From Onchidella celtica (Eukaryota > Mollusca > Gastropoda > Systellommatophora > Onchidiidae), in assembly GCA_963931925.1 (NCBI GenBank), contig OZ007581.1, positions 24,690,543-24,754,542 on the forward strand: DNA of 64,000 bases. The letters are read 5' to 3'. The notes under the pieces are model-generated. The model was not told the origin of the DNA. It made no database searches and saw only the letters and a program-made list of their open reading frames with translations. How positions within the stretch are numbered: the first letter of the stretch is position 1; each line of letters starts with the position of its first letter. Shown piece after piece: positions 11,523 through 20,660 of this stretch. A program made the translations under genes and the position numbers.

Positions 11523-11624
11523 ATGTCTGCTGGTTGCATTGCAGTTGACTGTTATGGCAGGGGTGGAAAGGATGGATCCAAGCTGGTCAGATTCCCTACC
11601 ATCCGTGTAAACAAGGGAAAGGAA
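11523..11624 (+). CDS. Candidate first exon of a THAP-domain protein
   Basis: The ATG at 11523 opens 34 codons beginning MSAGCIAVDCYGRGG, with the C-x4-C of a THAP zinc finger followed by the conserved hydrophobic/RFP element (KLVRFPTIRV). The frame ends at a GAA|GTGTAAG donor-like site in phase 0. The remaining THAP residues (W, C-x2-H) should lie in a downstream exon, which I could not find in this window. It could be a host THAP gene or a captured transposase exon. It is distinct from the relic at 640-1892. Confidence 0.5.
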
Positions 11625-12749
11625 GTGTAAGAATTAACCCAACGTCTCCCATGTGCGTGAACACGCGTGTCATTGTTTTCTATAGTGAACTTTTTTTTAG
11701 CTCGCCGCCGACTGGTTCGCGACGCCTGAAGTGCTCGCAGTGCAAATCAGCTAACGAATCAAAATCAATGTTACCATCGCCATGGTTATGCGCCGGTCCC
11801 TACAACTAAAATGGCCGACATCCGCCATGGGCCTATATATCTCTGGTTTGGGCCTTAAATTCAGGCTTGCTCTGAAGTCGTCCTTGAAACTATTTCAAGT
11901 ATCTCAGCTTGCAAGAATGCAAACGCGGGCATGGGAATAAGTTTCCCGGTTTAACTATGAAAACTACGAAAAAAAAAAAAAAGGCAATTGGTTCGGCAGA
12001 ACAAAGATCAGAGCTGTCTGAGTCAGTCGAAGTAAAACTTTGCTATGTCTATATCTCGGAGTCACAGTTGTCATACGTCACTTTTCGGGTATTCCCACAA
12101 AAGTAAACAATGATAAACCGGAACACAAACAACATTTTTACACACATACAGACGGGTCACAGCATGTGCGGGGCGATTAATGTTTTCAAGGTTTGTTATC
12201 TTTTGTATGCTACAACAGTAGGCTATACATGGTAATGGTATTACGCTTCTTGAACATGGTTATGCCTAAGTGTGCGTGACATTGCACAATCTGGGCTTGA
12301 TAATCTTCTTGAGAACGACGGCGTTTGCAGGGCCGGGTTTACCACAAAGAATGTAGAAGTTATTTCTACAATCTTTGGTTTACCATTAGGCTAGGCAGGC
12401 TGAAGCCTGGGGCCTCAAATCTGGGGGGGGGGGGGGGGGTCAGAGCTCTCCGCCTCTGGACATTCTGCACCATATTTTGTGATAAGCGCAGCCTTTTCTT
12501 ACATATGATGTTACAATGCACTGTAGTTTTTGAACACATCGTTTGACATTTCCCTCGCTTACGTCCGTTCGCGAAAGAATTGCGAAGTACGGAATTTTAA
12601 ACACCCACCATCATCGTTGGCGTTACTCAAAAAATCATTTAAAACTCTTCCATCTTCCTCTGGGCGTGAAGGTGGAGGATCGGGAAGGGCCTCACAGCTA
12701 GAATAGACTAGGGCCTATCTTCATCTAAATCCAGCCTTGGGTGTTTGTA
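11625..12749. other. No gene recognised
   Basis: Contains poly-A (about 11970-11982) and poly-G (12423-12439) runs. The ORFs at 11909 and 12325 overlap these runs and show no domain. Confidence 0.5.
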
Positions 12750-12754
12750 GAAAG
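12750..12754. repeat. Target-site duplication GAAAG (left) of the gypsy element
   Basis: GAAAG immediately precedes the left LTR and is repeated at 17254-17258 after the right LTR. Confidence 0.8.
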
Positions 12755-12967
12755 TGATTTTATGAATAAATGAAATTCAGAAAGTCTGAAGCCTGTTTCT
12801 AGCCACTTATCTTGGCTTTATTCAACATTCAACTGAAGTAACTATGATTAGATGCGTGATCTGTAACACAAACAGATAGCAGACAGTTAGACAAACAGAT
12901 AAAGCAACCAGTCCATGACGAGCAATGAAAATAATACAAAGCACATAAACATAGCAACATCACAACA
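12755..12967 (-). repeat. 3' LTR of the gypsy element
   Basis: In plus orientation begins TGATTTTATGAATAAATG and ends CATCACAACA. It matches 17044-17253 except about three substitutions and a 3-bp indel near the start. Confidence 0.9.
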
Positions 12968-12982
12968 TTCTTCCCCCCTCAG
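12968..12982 (-). other. Polypurine tract of the gypsy element
   Basis: The minus strand reads CTGAGGGGGGAAGAA directly before the 3' LTR TGTTGTGATG. This is the expected position and composition of the plus-strand primer. Confidence 0.85.
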
Positions 12983-13045
12983 ATAAAAGGGGACGTCATT
13001 AAACACAAGGAATGATTTTCAAAATTACAGTGACCGCCAATTAAT

Positions 13046-13257
13046 CATCATCATCATTGCCTTTCTCACCCTGGATCAGGGTATAGGCCACCAACAAACA
13101 CTTTCCATCCCTCTCTATCATGGGCCAGTCTCTTTACATTATTCCAAGTCTTTCCGCTTCGTTGCACATCATTTTCTCTGGCTCTTCTCCACGTTCCGCG
13201 CGGCCTTCCTCTTGATCTCTTGCCCTGGGGATTCCAATCCAATACCTTCTTCGTGAT
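13046..13257 (-). mobile_element. 5'-truncated LINE 3' end nested in the gypsy element
   Basis: The minus strand encodes the C-terminus of a non-LTR RT (ITKKVLDWNPQGKRSRGRP, GTWRRARENDV, LAHDREGWKVFVGGL) ending at a stop near 13066, then a (TGATGA)n-type tail. The 9-bp duplication CCAATTAAT flanks it (13037-13045 and 13258-13266), showing target-primed insertion into the 3' part of the gypsy element. Confidence 0.88.
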
Positions 13258-13353
13258 CCAATTAATACTAGCGAACAAAAATGCATTGAAACGTTATCGT
13301 CACAAATTGCATCAAGTAGGCATAGAAATAGTCTTGGTGATTGTTTGTAAAGT

Positions 13354-14778
13354 TCAAGCTTCTCTGTTCCGTAAGTTATAAGCCCTGGTCCGAACAAAAG
13401 GACGGCATTTTGGACTAGGTCTACTTTCATCAGGTGTTTCAGGTTGAATCTCAGAGTTTTCTTCTCTGAGTGAAGTTGAAGGGTTACTATCTGGGGTGTT
13501 TAGAGAGTCTGTTAGACCCAAGCTACGATTTTGCGTACCGGTCTGCATAACAGCTGGTGTAGGAACAAGCATTATCTGATTTGTCTGGTCATTCACATTT
13601 AAGTCATTATTTGTCGGCGGAGGAGCCGTTTCATTCGGAACAGTGTGAGTATGCGGTGTAGTCGTGTCTCCAGTTGGTGCCAGGTGGCGCAGAGCCACTG
13701 TTGTCTCCCTCCCATCACGAAGTCTGACATGAGCATACAGATGATTGCAATCTAACAGTTCAACTTCTACTAAGGGGTCATACTTCGAAGTCCTCACGTT
13801 TCTTCTCGTGAGCACAGTACCAGAAGTAGTTAACCAGCTTGGAAGAGTTACACCAGTTGTGGATTTCCTGTTATAGCGAAATATTCTCTCGTGCGGAGTT
13901 TCGTTTGTTGCGGTACACAGAAGAGATCTTAGGGAATGAAGTGAATCTGTGAGAAGGAGCTCCCACTGATGGGTCTCTAGGCCACGAGACCTTAGCGCAA
14001 GCGTTATTGTCTTCCAGAGCGTACCGTTCAATCTTTCCACTTGCCCATTAGTTCTAGGGTTGTACGGAGTAGTGCGACTAGTAGCTATACCTTTGTTGTG
14101 AAGGAAATCTTTGAGCTCACTGGACATGAAGTTAGCGCCCCTATCAGAGTGCACATAGGATGGCATTCCAAACAGAGAGAAGAGTTGGCAAAAGTATTTG
14201 ATTATGGTTGAGGCGCTCATATCAGCACATGGAAAAGCAAAGGGGAAGCGGGAGTACTCATCAATCATTGTCAGAAGGTACTTGTTCCTCGAGGAAGAAG
14301 GCAAAGGCCCCTTAAAATCCACGCTAAGGCGTTCAAAAGGCTGAGTGGCCTTGATAAGGTTAGCATCAGTCGATTTGTAGAAGGAAGGCTTTAGTTCACA
14401 GCAGATTCTACAGTTTGCACACACTCTCTTCACTTCATCTAGTGAATAAGGGAGGTTCCTGGATTTGACGAAATGCATCATCCTCGTAACCCCAGGATGG
14501 GATAGTGTGTTGTGGAGATCTTGCAATGCTTCAGCGTTCCAGTTAGCAGTAGAACAGTACCCCCTCGAGAGGGCGTCTGCTACATGGTTTTCTTTGCCAG
14601 GTCTGTATACTACACCATAGCTGTAGCACGACAGTTCAATTCTCCATCTCTGGATTTTGTCATTTTTCACCTTTCCTTTCTGAGTGTTATTGTACATAAA
14701 AGCAACGCTTTTCTGGTCAGTCACAAGTTTGAAATGTTTTCCAAGCAAATAATGTTTCCACTTTCGGAGAGCCTCCAC
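13354..14778 (-). pseudogene. pol: Gypsy pol, 3' part: RNase H end and integrase
   Basis: 474 codons in the frame offset from RT. It starts within RNase H (YLLGKHFKLVTDQKSVAFMY, YRPGKENHVADALSR). The integrase follows: zinc-binding HNTLSHPG...CANCRIC, then the catalytic triad in RLSVDFKGPLP, VHSDRGANF and NPRTNGQVERLNG. A Ser/Thr/Pro-rich C-terminus ends at TGA 13354-13356. No chromodomain is evident. The integrase residues are all present, so the damage is upstream. Confidence 0.93.
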
Positions 14779-15776
14779 AATGGCATATATGCTTCTTTCT
14801 CGACGGATGAGTGTTTCCTCTCACTGTGATTTAGTGTTCTTGAAAAGAAAGCAACCGGTCTCCCATTCTGATTCAGGGTAGCTGCTATCGCTATGTCAGA
14901 AGCATCCGTTTCGACCACAAGAGGGATATCCTGGTCAATGGTAGTAACAGCAGCATTCTCTATCTCTCTCTTCAGCAGTTCAAAAGCACATTTCACTTCC
15001 TTTGGTAATGGAAAATTGTGGTTGATGACAAGAGGATGTATTTTGTCAGAGAAGTTTGGGATCCAAGAAGAGTAGTAGGCAAACATGCCTACAACCCGCC
15101 GTTGTGATTTTGCGTCATGAGGGTCAGCCAGATCTCGCAGCGGTTGTAGTCTGTCAGGGTCAGGTTGGATGCTGCCCTTGGAAACCAGGAACCCAAGCAG
15201 CTTGATTTCTCTGGCAGAAAGGATGCTCTTGTCCTCATTGAAAGTTATGCAGTACTCAGCGGCACACTTCATAAAGTGAGAGAAGTTTTCATCGTGCTCC
15301 TTCTGATTTCTACCACAGATAGTGACATTGTCTAAATATGCGAAAGTGTCTTTGATCTTCTCATTTCTGACGATGCCGTCAATGATGCGTTGAAAGCAAG
15401 CGACTCCATTAGTGACGCCGAATGGAATACGTTTGAACTGGTAGAGGTTTCCACTGGCCTCAAAGGCAGTGTAGAGTTTCTCTTCCTCCTTTATGGGAAT
15501 TTGGTGGTAGGCACTGCGAAGGTCTACTGTACTGTACACCTCATATTTCGAGATCTCCTCAATCATCTCATCTATTCGAGGAAGAGGATATGCATCAAGC
15601 TGGATGAAACGATTGATAGTCTGACTATAATCCACTACCATTCTTTTCTTGTGCCGGTCATTTGTTGTCACCAGCACTTGCGCTCTCCACGGAGAATCAG
15701 AAGGTTCAATCACATCTTCAGCAAGCAGTTTTTGGACTTCAGAGTCTATGAATTGTCTATCTGGTGTAGAGAACCG
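14721..15776 (-). pseudogene. pol: Gypsy pol: reverse transcriptase and RNase H start
   Basis: RT motifs in order: IEPSDSPWRAQVL, YSTVDLRSAYHQIPI, FKRIPFGVTNGVACFQRII, TFAYLDNVTICG and LGFLVSKGSI. RNase H starts at LVVETDASDIAIAATL. The catalytic box is YLDN rather than YLDD. The frame is continuous with the protease through the TGA at 15777-15779. At 14784-14790 the run CATATAT carries an apparent extra AT, which shifts the frame inside RNase H (after KHSSVEKEAY). Confidence 0.93.
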
Positions 15777-16340
15777 TCATGACTTTGTAGCTATAGGTCT
15801 GCAATCGGGAAGCAAGTTCTTGAACAGAGAGGCAGGTTCCACCTTTGCAGCAGTTATGCCACAGATAGAGAATGTAGGCCTGGGGCCTTTGAAAGTCATT
15901 TCAAGTCCTTTGTGTTGACCTAGAAAGTCGTGACCCAGTATTAGGTCAGCACACAGTCCTGGTAGAACAGAGAGCTTTATTCCTTGATAAGTCTCGCCAT
16001 TATATTCCAGAGTAGCGAAACAATGGCCTTTGGTTGTACTTGAGAGATTCGTGGAAGCCATGGAGATCTCTTTTCTAGACTTGAAGGTCTTGAACTTCAT
16101 AGATTGAGCTTTGTCTGCTGAGATAAAACTTTCAGAGCTTCCCGTGTCTATCAGTGCCTTCAGAGGAGTGTCAAAGACCTTGACTTTGATAATGGCTTTC
16201 TGAAGACTTAAGGGGGCGGCAGCAGTGAAGGCCGAATTAAAGATGGGATCAGCAGCAGAAGCGAAGACATTCCGTTTTCCTTTTGATAGACACACCTTTT
16301 GATAATGTCCTTTCTTCCCACAGCCTTTGCAAGTTGCCTC
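15777..16340 (-). pseudogene. pol: Gypsy second zinc knuckle and aspartic protease
   Basis: Directly after the TGA at 16341-16343 the same frame continues with a second CCHC knuckle (CKGCGKKGHYQKVC), then a retropepsin: LKALIDTGSSESFI with the catalytic DTGSS, and a later ILGHDFLG. It terminates at TGA 15777-15779. Frame identity with gag and RT argues that gag-pol was one polyprotein. Confidence 0.9.
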
Positions 16341-17024
16341 TCAAGCAGGGCATTTTGATCGGGGATGCCGTTGAAAACCACAGAAGAAGCATTTGGAACT
16401 GGTTGCAGCTGATAGTGTATCACTCTCGTCGGTGGATGGAGTGGTGGTACTGCCGCAGGGCACTGATGATGAAGATGGTACATTGTTATATGTCTGGGAT
16501 TGTTTTTCAGCCATTTCTAGTGATCTAGCTTGATCAAAAGCAGTAGACAAGTCTAATGTCTTATTCTCAAGGAGTCTTTGTCTGATTTGATTTGAAGAGA
16601 GGCCACAGATGAAAGCATCTCGGATGAAATCATCTCTGTTTTTGTCGGCTGAAACAGCTTTGAATTCACACTCCTTTGCAAGAATCTTCAGTCTCTGCAA
16701 GAATTGGTCAAGTGTCTGCCCTGGTTCTTGTTTGGCAGTTGCTAAGATGTGCCGAGCGAATATTTCATTTCCAGGTTTAACATAAATATTTTTCAGGACT
16801 TCCACTGCAGAGGCAAATGTGGGACAGTCGATGATGTATTCATATACAAAGGGGTCAACAAAGTTTATCAGCAAGTCAAGTTCATCAAGAGTAGGAGTGG
16901 GAGATTGTTGTCGTAGAGATGACAGGAAATTGTTGAAGGTTCGCAGCCAGTGATTCCAGCGTTTGGATGCGTCTGGTGTGTTTGGTTCCGCGTTGAACCT
17001 CTCAGATCGGAGAAATCGCTCCAT
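16341..17024 (-). pseudogene. gag: Gypsy gag (capsid/nucleocapsid)
   Basis: The ATG at 17024 lies about 20 bp inside the 5' LTR boundary. 227 codons encode a gypsy-type capsid (WNHWLRTFNNFL, FIRDAFICGL, RQRLLEN) and the first CCHC knuckle, CFFCGFQRHPRSKC. The frame stops at a TGA between the two knuckles. The short leader leaves little room for a primer-binding site, and I see no standard TGG-type tRNA 3'-end complement there. Confidence 0.9.
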
Positions 17025-17043
17025 GTTGTAATGTTGAATAAAT

Positions 17044-17253
17044 TGATATGAATAAATGAAATTCAGAAAGTCTGAAGCCTGTTTCTAGCCACTTATCTTG
17101 GCTTTATTCAACATTCAACTGAAGTAACTATGATTAGATGCGTGACCTGTAACACAAACAGATAGCAGACAGTTAGACAAACAGATAAAGCAAACAGTCC
17201 ATGACGAGCGATGAAAATAATACAAAGCACATAAACATAGCAACATCACAACA
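17044..17253 (-). repeat. 5' LTR of the gypsy element
   Basis: On the minus strand begins TGTTGTGATGTTGCTATG and ends TTTATTCATATCA, followed by the gag leader. Near-identical to 12755-12967. Confidence 0.9.
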
Positions 17254-17258
17254 GAAAG

Positions 17259-18900
17259 GATGAACGTTTTTTTTTTTTTTAGTGTGTCATTTACACACCG
17301 TCTCTGCGTTTCAAACTATAGCCATCAGTAAACGAGCATGATTCAATCTTGGGACATGACTACCGACAAAACATGGATCAACTATCTTCCCTACCACCTC
17401 CTAGCAGCATATAACTTTTCCTTTCCTTCATTATCGCTTTTTTTTAACGTCTGATTTCACTCATTTGATCTACTGCCCCTGACCCCACCCCCAGTCACTT
17501 TTCCCCTCCCCTTATCCCGCAGAGCAGAAAAAGATTATAGAATTGTCTTTTTAAATCTTTTTTTTTTTTTATCCTTGAGCCATAACTCTCAAATGTTCAC
17601 TTGTTACTGAAGTCACAGGCACTTCGCCGAGCGGGTCCAAACGTGACTTGAGTTTCTAAGATTATCAACCAGCGCTAATGAGTTGAAAATTTTCTGAAAG
17701 CGGACATGCTGGCTAAAAGGCTAAAATAATAACAGATTCAGCTGGCTGTTTGTGGCCGATTTCCAGAAATCATGGTCATTCCGCCAACCAAAAATTATTG
17801 TAATCGGCCCAGCTGGTCAAACCTAACTCTGACGCTTACGTTAACCCCAATAGGACTCGAATGTCAAAGCCCAATCTAGGCAGTTGGCAAAACATTTCTT
17901 GTTCGCTGGAGCAACGGAAGTGATCCTTTAGCACTTAAGCAAATTAGCTTCGAAGTTGCATTCACTCGCTGTATTATGTATCAAAGTGGCCGGAATTGCA
18001 CTGTGTCAAAATATAACAGATAATAAGAACAACTTCAGCAAAGAAGAAGAAATGGACTCGCTTGTGAACAAAGATGAAAAGTATGGCTAAAAGTTGGAAA
18101 ATTCCTTGGCAATGGTCCTACACCAACCAGTCTTGATCATGACTGCTTTATTACCCATAATTTGTGATCAAATCTAAAGAACGTTTCATCGACACAATTA
18201 TATTGGCCACAAGTTTTAATATGTAGCATATTCAAAAAAAAAAAGTTCATTTGCTTTGAATAAAGTAGCATGCACTGTCTAACCTGGAAACCGTCCTTCC
18301 GCCGCAGCTATGAATGGTTTGCCCGTGGGTCAATTCACTGGTTAGATAGCGAATACCACCATCTTTAATATGCCTGTTACTGCACACTGGCTGTCAATGA
18401 CGTAGTTCTCGTGCAGAATATAATAAACTGTTTACAATTTGTGTCTTACTGACAACGTATTGCGTGTTACCTGCACTATAAGTAAAGTGTTCAACCGTTT
18501 AGAACTCAACGACTTCCGGCTTATCACGCTATGAATCTTGTTCGTGGAAAAAGGATCGACAAACTGGTTTATTCACACTAGCTATGGGACCGACCATAGT
18601 ATAATTATGGTAACGCAATTTCCTTGCCTTTTATTCTGCACAAGTAGCAAAGAAGCATGCAATACAATCGGACGATAGGCGTCTATAACAGCACAGCTAG
18701 ATTTAAGTAGCCTTCAAACATTATTATTCCTTTTTGCAAATTCTTTCAAATTTTTCTCAAGCTTTTCATTCTCTTTTTTTTTCCTCGACGCCTGGCGAAG
18801 GTTCTGGCGACCGAAGGTTTCACTGTCCCATTTATAATTTTTTTTTTCTTTTAGAATTCATTGTAAAAAAAAATATGGTTATTAAAATTGTTCAGATCTA
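17259..18900. other. No gene recognised
   Basis: AT-rich sequence with poly-T and poly-A runs (17269-17280, 17560-17571, 18236-18245). No long ORF, RNA gene or recognisable element. Confidence 0.5.
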
Positions 18901-18904
18901 GTCA

Positions 18905-19500
18905 CAGTGGTCCGAGCAAAAGTTATATACCTCGCTGCCAAATGTTTCTCCATGGAACGTCGAGTTTTAGTGTAATACTAACATTATTTTATCTGGAGGT
19001 ACAGTACCAGGCAAACGACACAATGAAACGCTAAGAAAAAGGGGAGACCAAAAAAAGTTTTCTTAAAAAAAAAAAAGGTTCATGGCAGAAATATTGAGAT
19101 GTTTTGTCTCCCCTTTTCTTTTGCGTTTCATGGTACCGTTTGGATATTTTTCTTACTCCAGGCTTTGCTACATATTATTTTTTCTTTCTGCCAATTTTTG
19201 TCTTTGCTTTAAGCCTCACTGCGACCCCACAGTTTTTCTGTGGTTTTTATAATATTTCGTCAAGTGCCAGGCAAACGCATTTGTTATGTTGTCCTATTGT
19301 TAGGAACGGCACGGGCATGTATCCCAGACTAATAGTAATACAAACACAGACACACAAAACTTGGCAACAAATGAGTTCTACGGGCGTTCAAACATTCAGG
19401 CACATGGGGGACATGGGGCCATCCAGGAAGTACAAACGTTTGACTTGGGGGTACCCTCTTCCCTCACGTACACTTTACGTATTCTTTCCTTCAACCCCCT
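18905..19500 (+). repeat. Dispersed repeat, copy 2, interrupted by a foldback element
   Basis: Collinear with 9860-10200 but split at the CAGGCAAACG block: ACCAGGCAAACG at about 19007-19018 and GCCAGGCAAACGCA at about 19267-19280 flank the inserted foldback sequence. The duplicated word at the break suggests a target-site duplication. Confidence 0.65.
19019..19266. mobile_element. Foldback MITE nested in a dispersed repeat
   Basis: The arm ATGAAACGCTAAGAAAAAGG with following GGAGAC (19023-19048) is inverted at about 19107-19132 (GTCTCCCC...GCGTTTCAT). The right portion (GGCTTTGCTACATA, TTTTTGCCAAT-like, CCCCACAG...TTTTCTGTG) matches the foldback family at 28826, 32060 and 38130. Confidence 0.6.
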
Positions 19501-19699
19501 CCCTCCCCCACCCCCCAGGGATATTAAGATTATTTAATTTTAAAACAGCCAGAATGTGACCAAAAACATTACATGACTATGAAGTAACAATGGAGGATGA
19601 CGACAACAATGAAAAAATTAGGCCGACAACAGCGCTAGGAATGATACCGGTAATAACGGTGATTAAGATATAATGAAAGGCAGTGATTAGACCTGTAAT

Positions 19700-20660
19700 C
19701 TAATCTGACGATCTAGATCTAGACTATATGGATTTAGGCTGTCTCTCTGTTCGCCTAAATAAAGGTCGCCCCACCCTTTTCAATACAAAGGCTGATGTCA
19801 GCTTATCGACTTTGAAACAAATTAGCCTATCCTATACAGATTTAGATCTATATTGATCTAGATCTAGAGTCTAGATCTAGAATCTATGGACTGTACATTT
19901 TATATTCTAATTACTAAGGATATCAAATAAATAGGCCAAAAATAATCAAACAAATGTGAGAGTGTGCATTTGTTATGCTTTTTCTACGAGCAAAAGACCT
20001 CCGGCTTGTCAAAGAATGGAGATAAAACAAAGTAGAACTAGATCTAGATCTAGATCTAAGTCGCGATGTATGAAAGCATAGATCTAGAGTCTAATGTTAA
20101 AACATTTTATCCAGAGTTCTAGAGCCAATACTAAATAGCCAGATAAGATGCATTGTGGCACCTATGAAGCTGCTCACTGTTCCGACGTATGGCGATTTAT
20201 TCCGGACTAATTCCTTAACATAACAGATCTAGATCTAGATATCTAGATCTAAATATAGATTCTAGATCTAGTCTAGAGTTTAGAATAGGCATGTACTAAA
20301 GCCGCAAACGTCGTTCTTCTCTGCTGTGCAAAAAGTGGAACTGAACAAACAAAACTTACGGTCCCGACACAGTCCTCTATCTGTACCCATATTTGATTAT
20401 CATGTTCTCCTACCTTTTGTCGTGATTTCCGCCCAGGTACACTTGAGACTGAAGCCTATGCCTTCTGTGCAAATACACTGGGATTACAAAAACGTTCACA
20501 ACATGGCTTTTCCAGAAAATGCTCTTGCCAGTGAAAAACGTCCTCTCTTGTCTGCGACATTGTTCACCGTGATCTGATCTAGAGTCTAGATCCAGACTAG
20601 ATCTAGTAGATCTAGATCTCTAGATCTAGAATCTAGATCTAGATAGTCTAGATTCTAGGC
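19700..20660. repeat. AGATCT/TCTAGA-rich blocks
   Basis: Clusters of overlapping AGATCTAGATCT words at about 19845-19890, 20037-20060, 20224-20282 and 20574-20656, with single words nearby (19710, 21612). The hexamer-like unit is GATCTA and is largely self-complementary. Blocks are interspersed with an older element (19930-20375). Confidence 0.8.
19930..20375 (+). mobile_element. Inverted-repeat MITE family, copy 1
   Basis: Shares ends and internal order with 30190-30455 and 42175-42440: TGTGCATTTGTTAT, a GTGGCACCT.T.AAGCTG word, TACTAAAGCCG, TTGTGCAAAAAGTG.A and GAACAAACAA. This copy has been expanded by AGATCT blocks. Confidence 0.6.

Larger units (their letters stand above)
12755..17253 (-). 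mobile_element. Full-length Ty3/gypsy LTR retrotransposon
   Basis: A 4.5-kb element on the minus strand with LTRs at 17253-17044 (5') and 12967-12755 (3'), each TG...CA in form. The flanking 5-bp duplications are GAAAG at 12750-12754 and 17254-17258. Internal order is gag with two CCHC knuckles, protease, RT, RNase H, integrase, then a polypurine tract. That pol order is diagnostic of Ty3/gypsy. Gag and pol share one frame. The LTRs differ by about three substitutions plus one 3-bp gap, so insertion is fairly recent. Inactivated by TGA at 16341-16343, TGA at 15777-15779 and a 2-bp insertion near 14784-14790. No env is seen. Confidence 0.95.
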
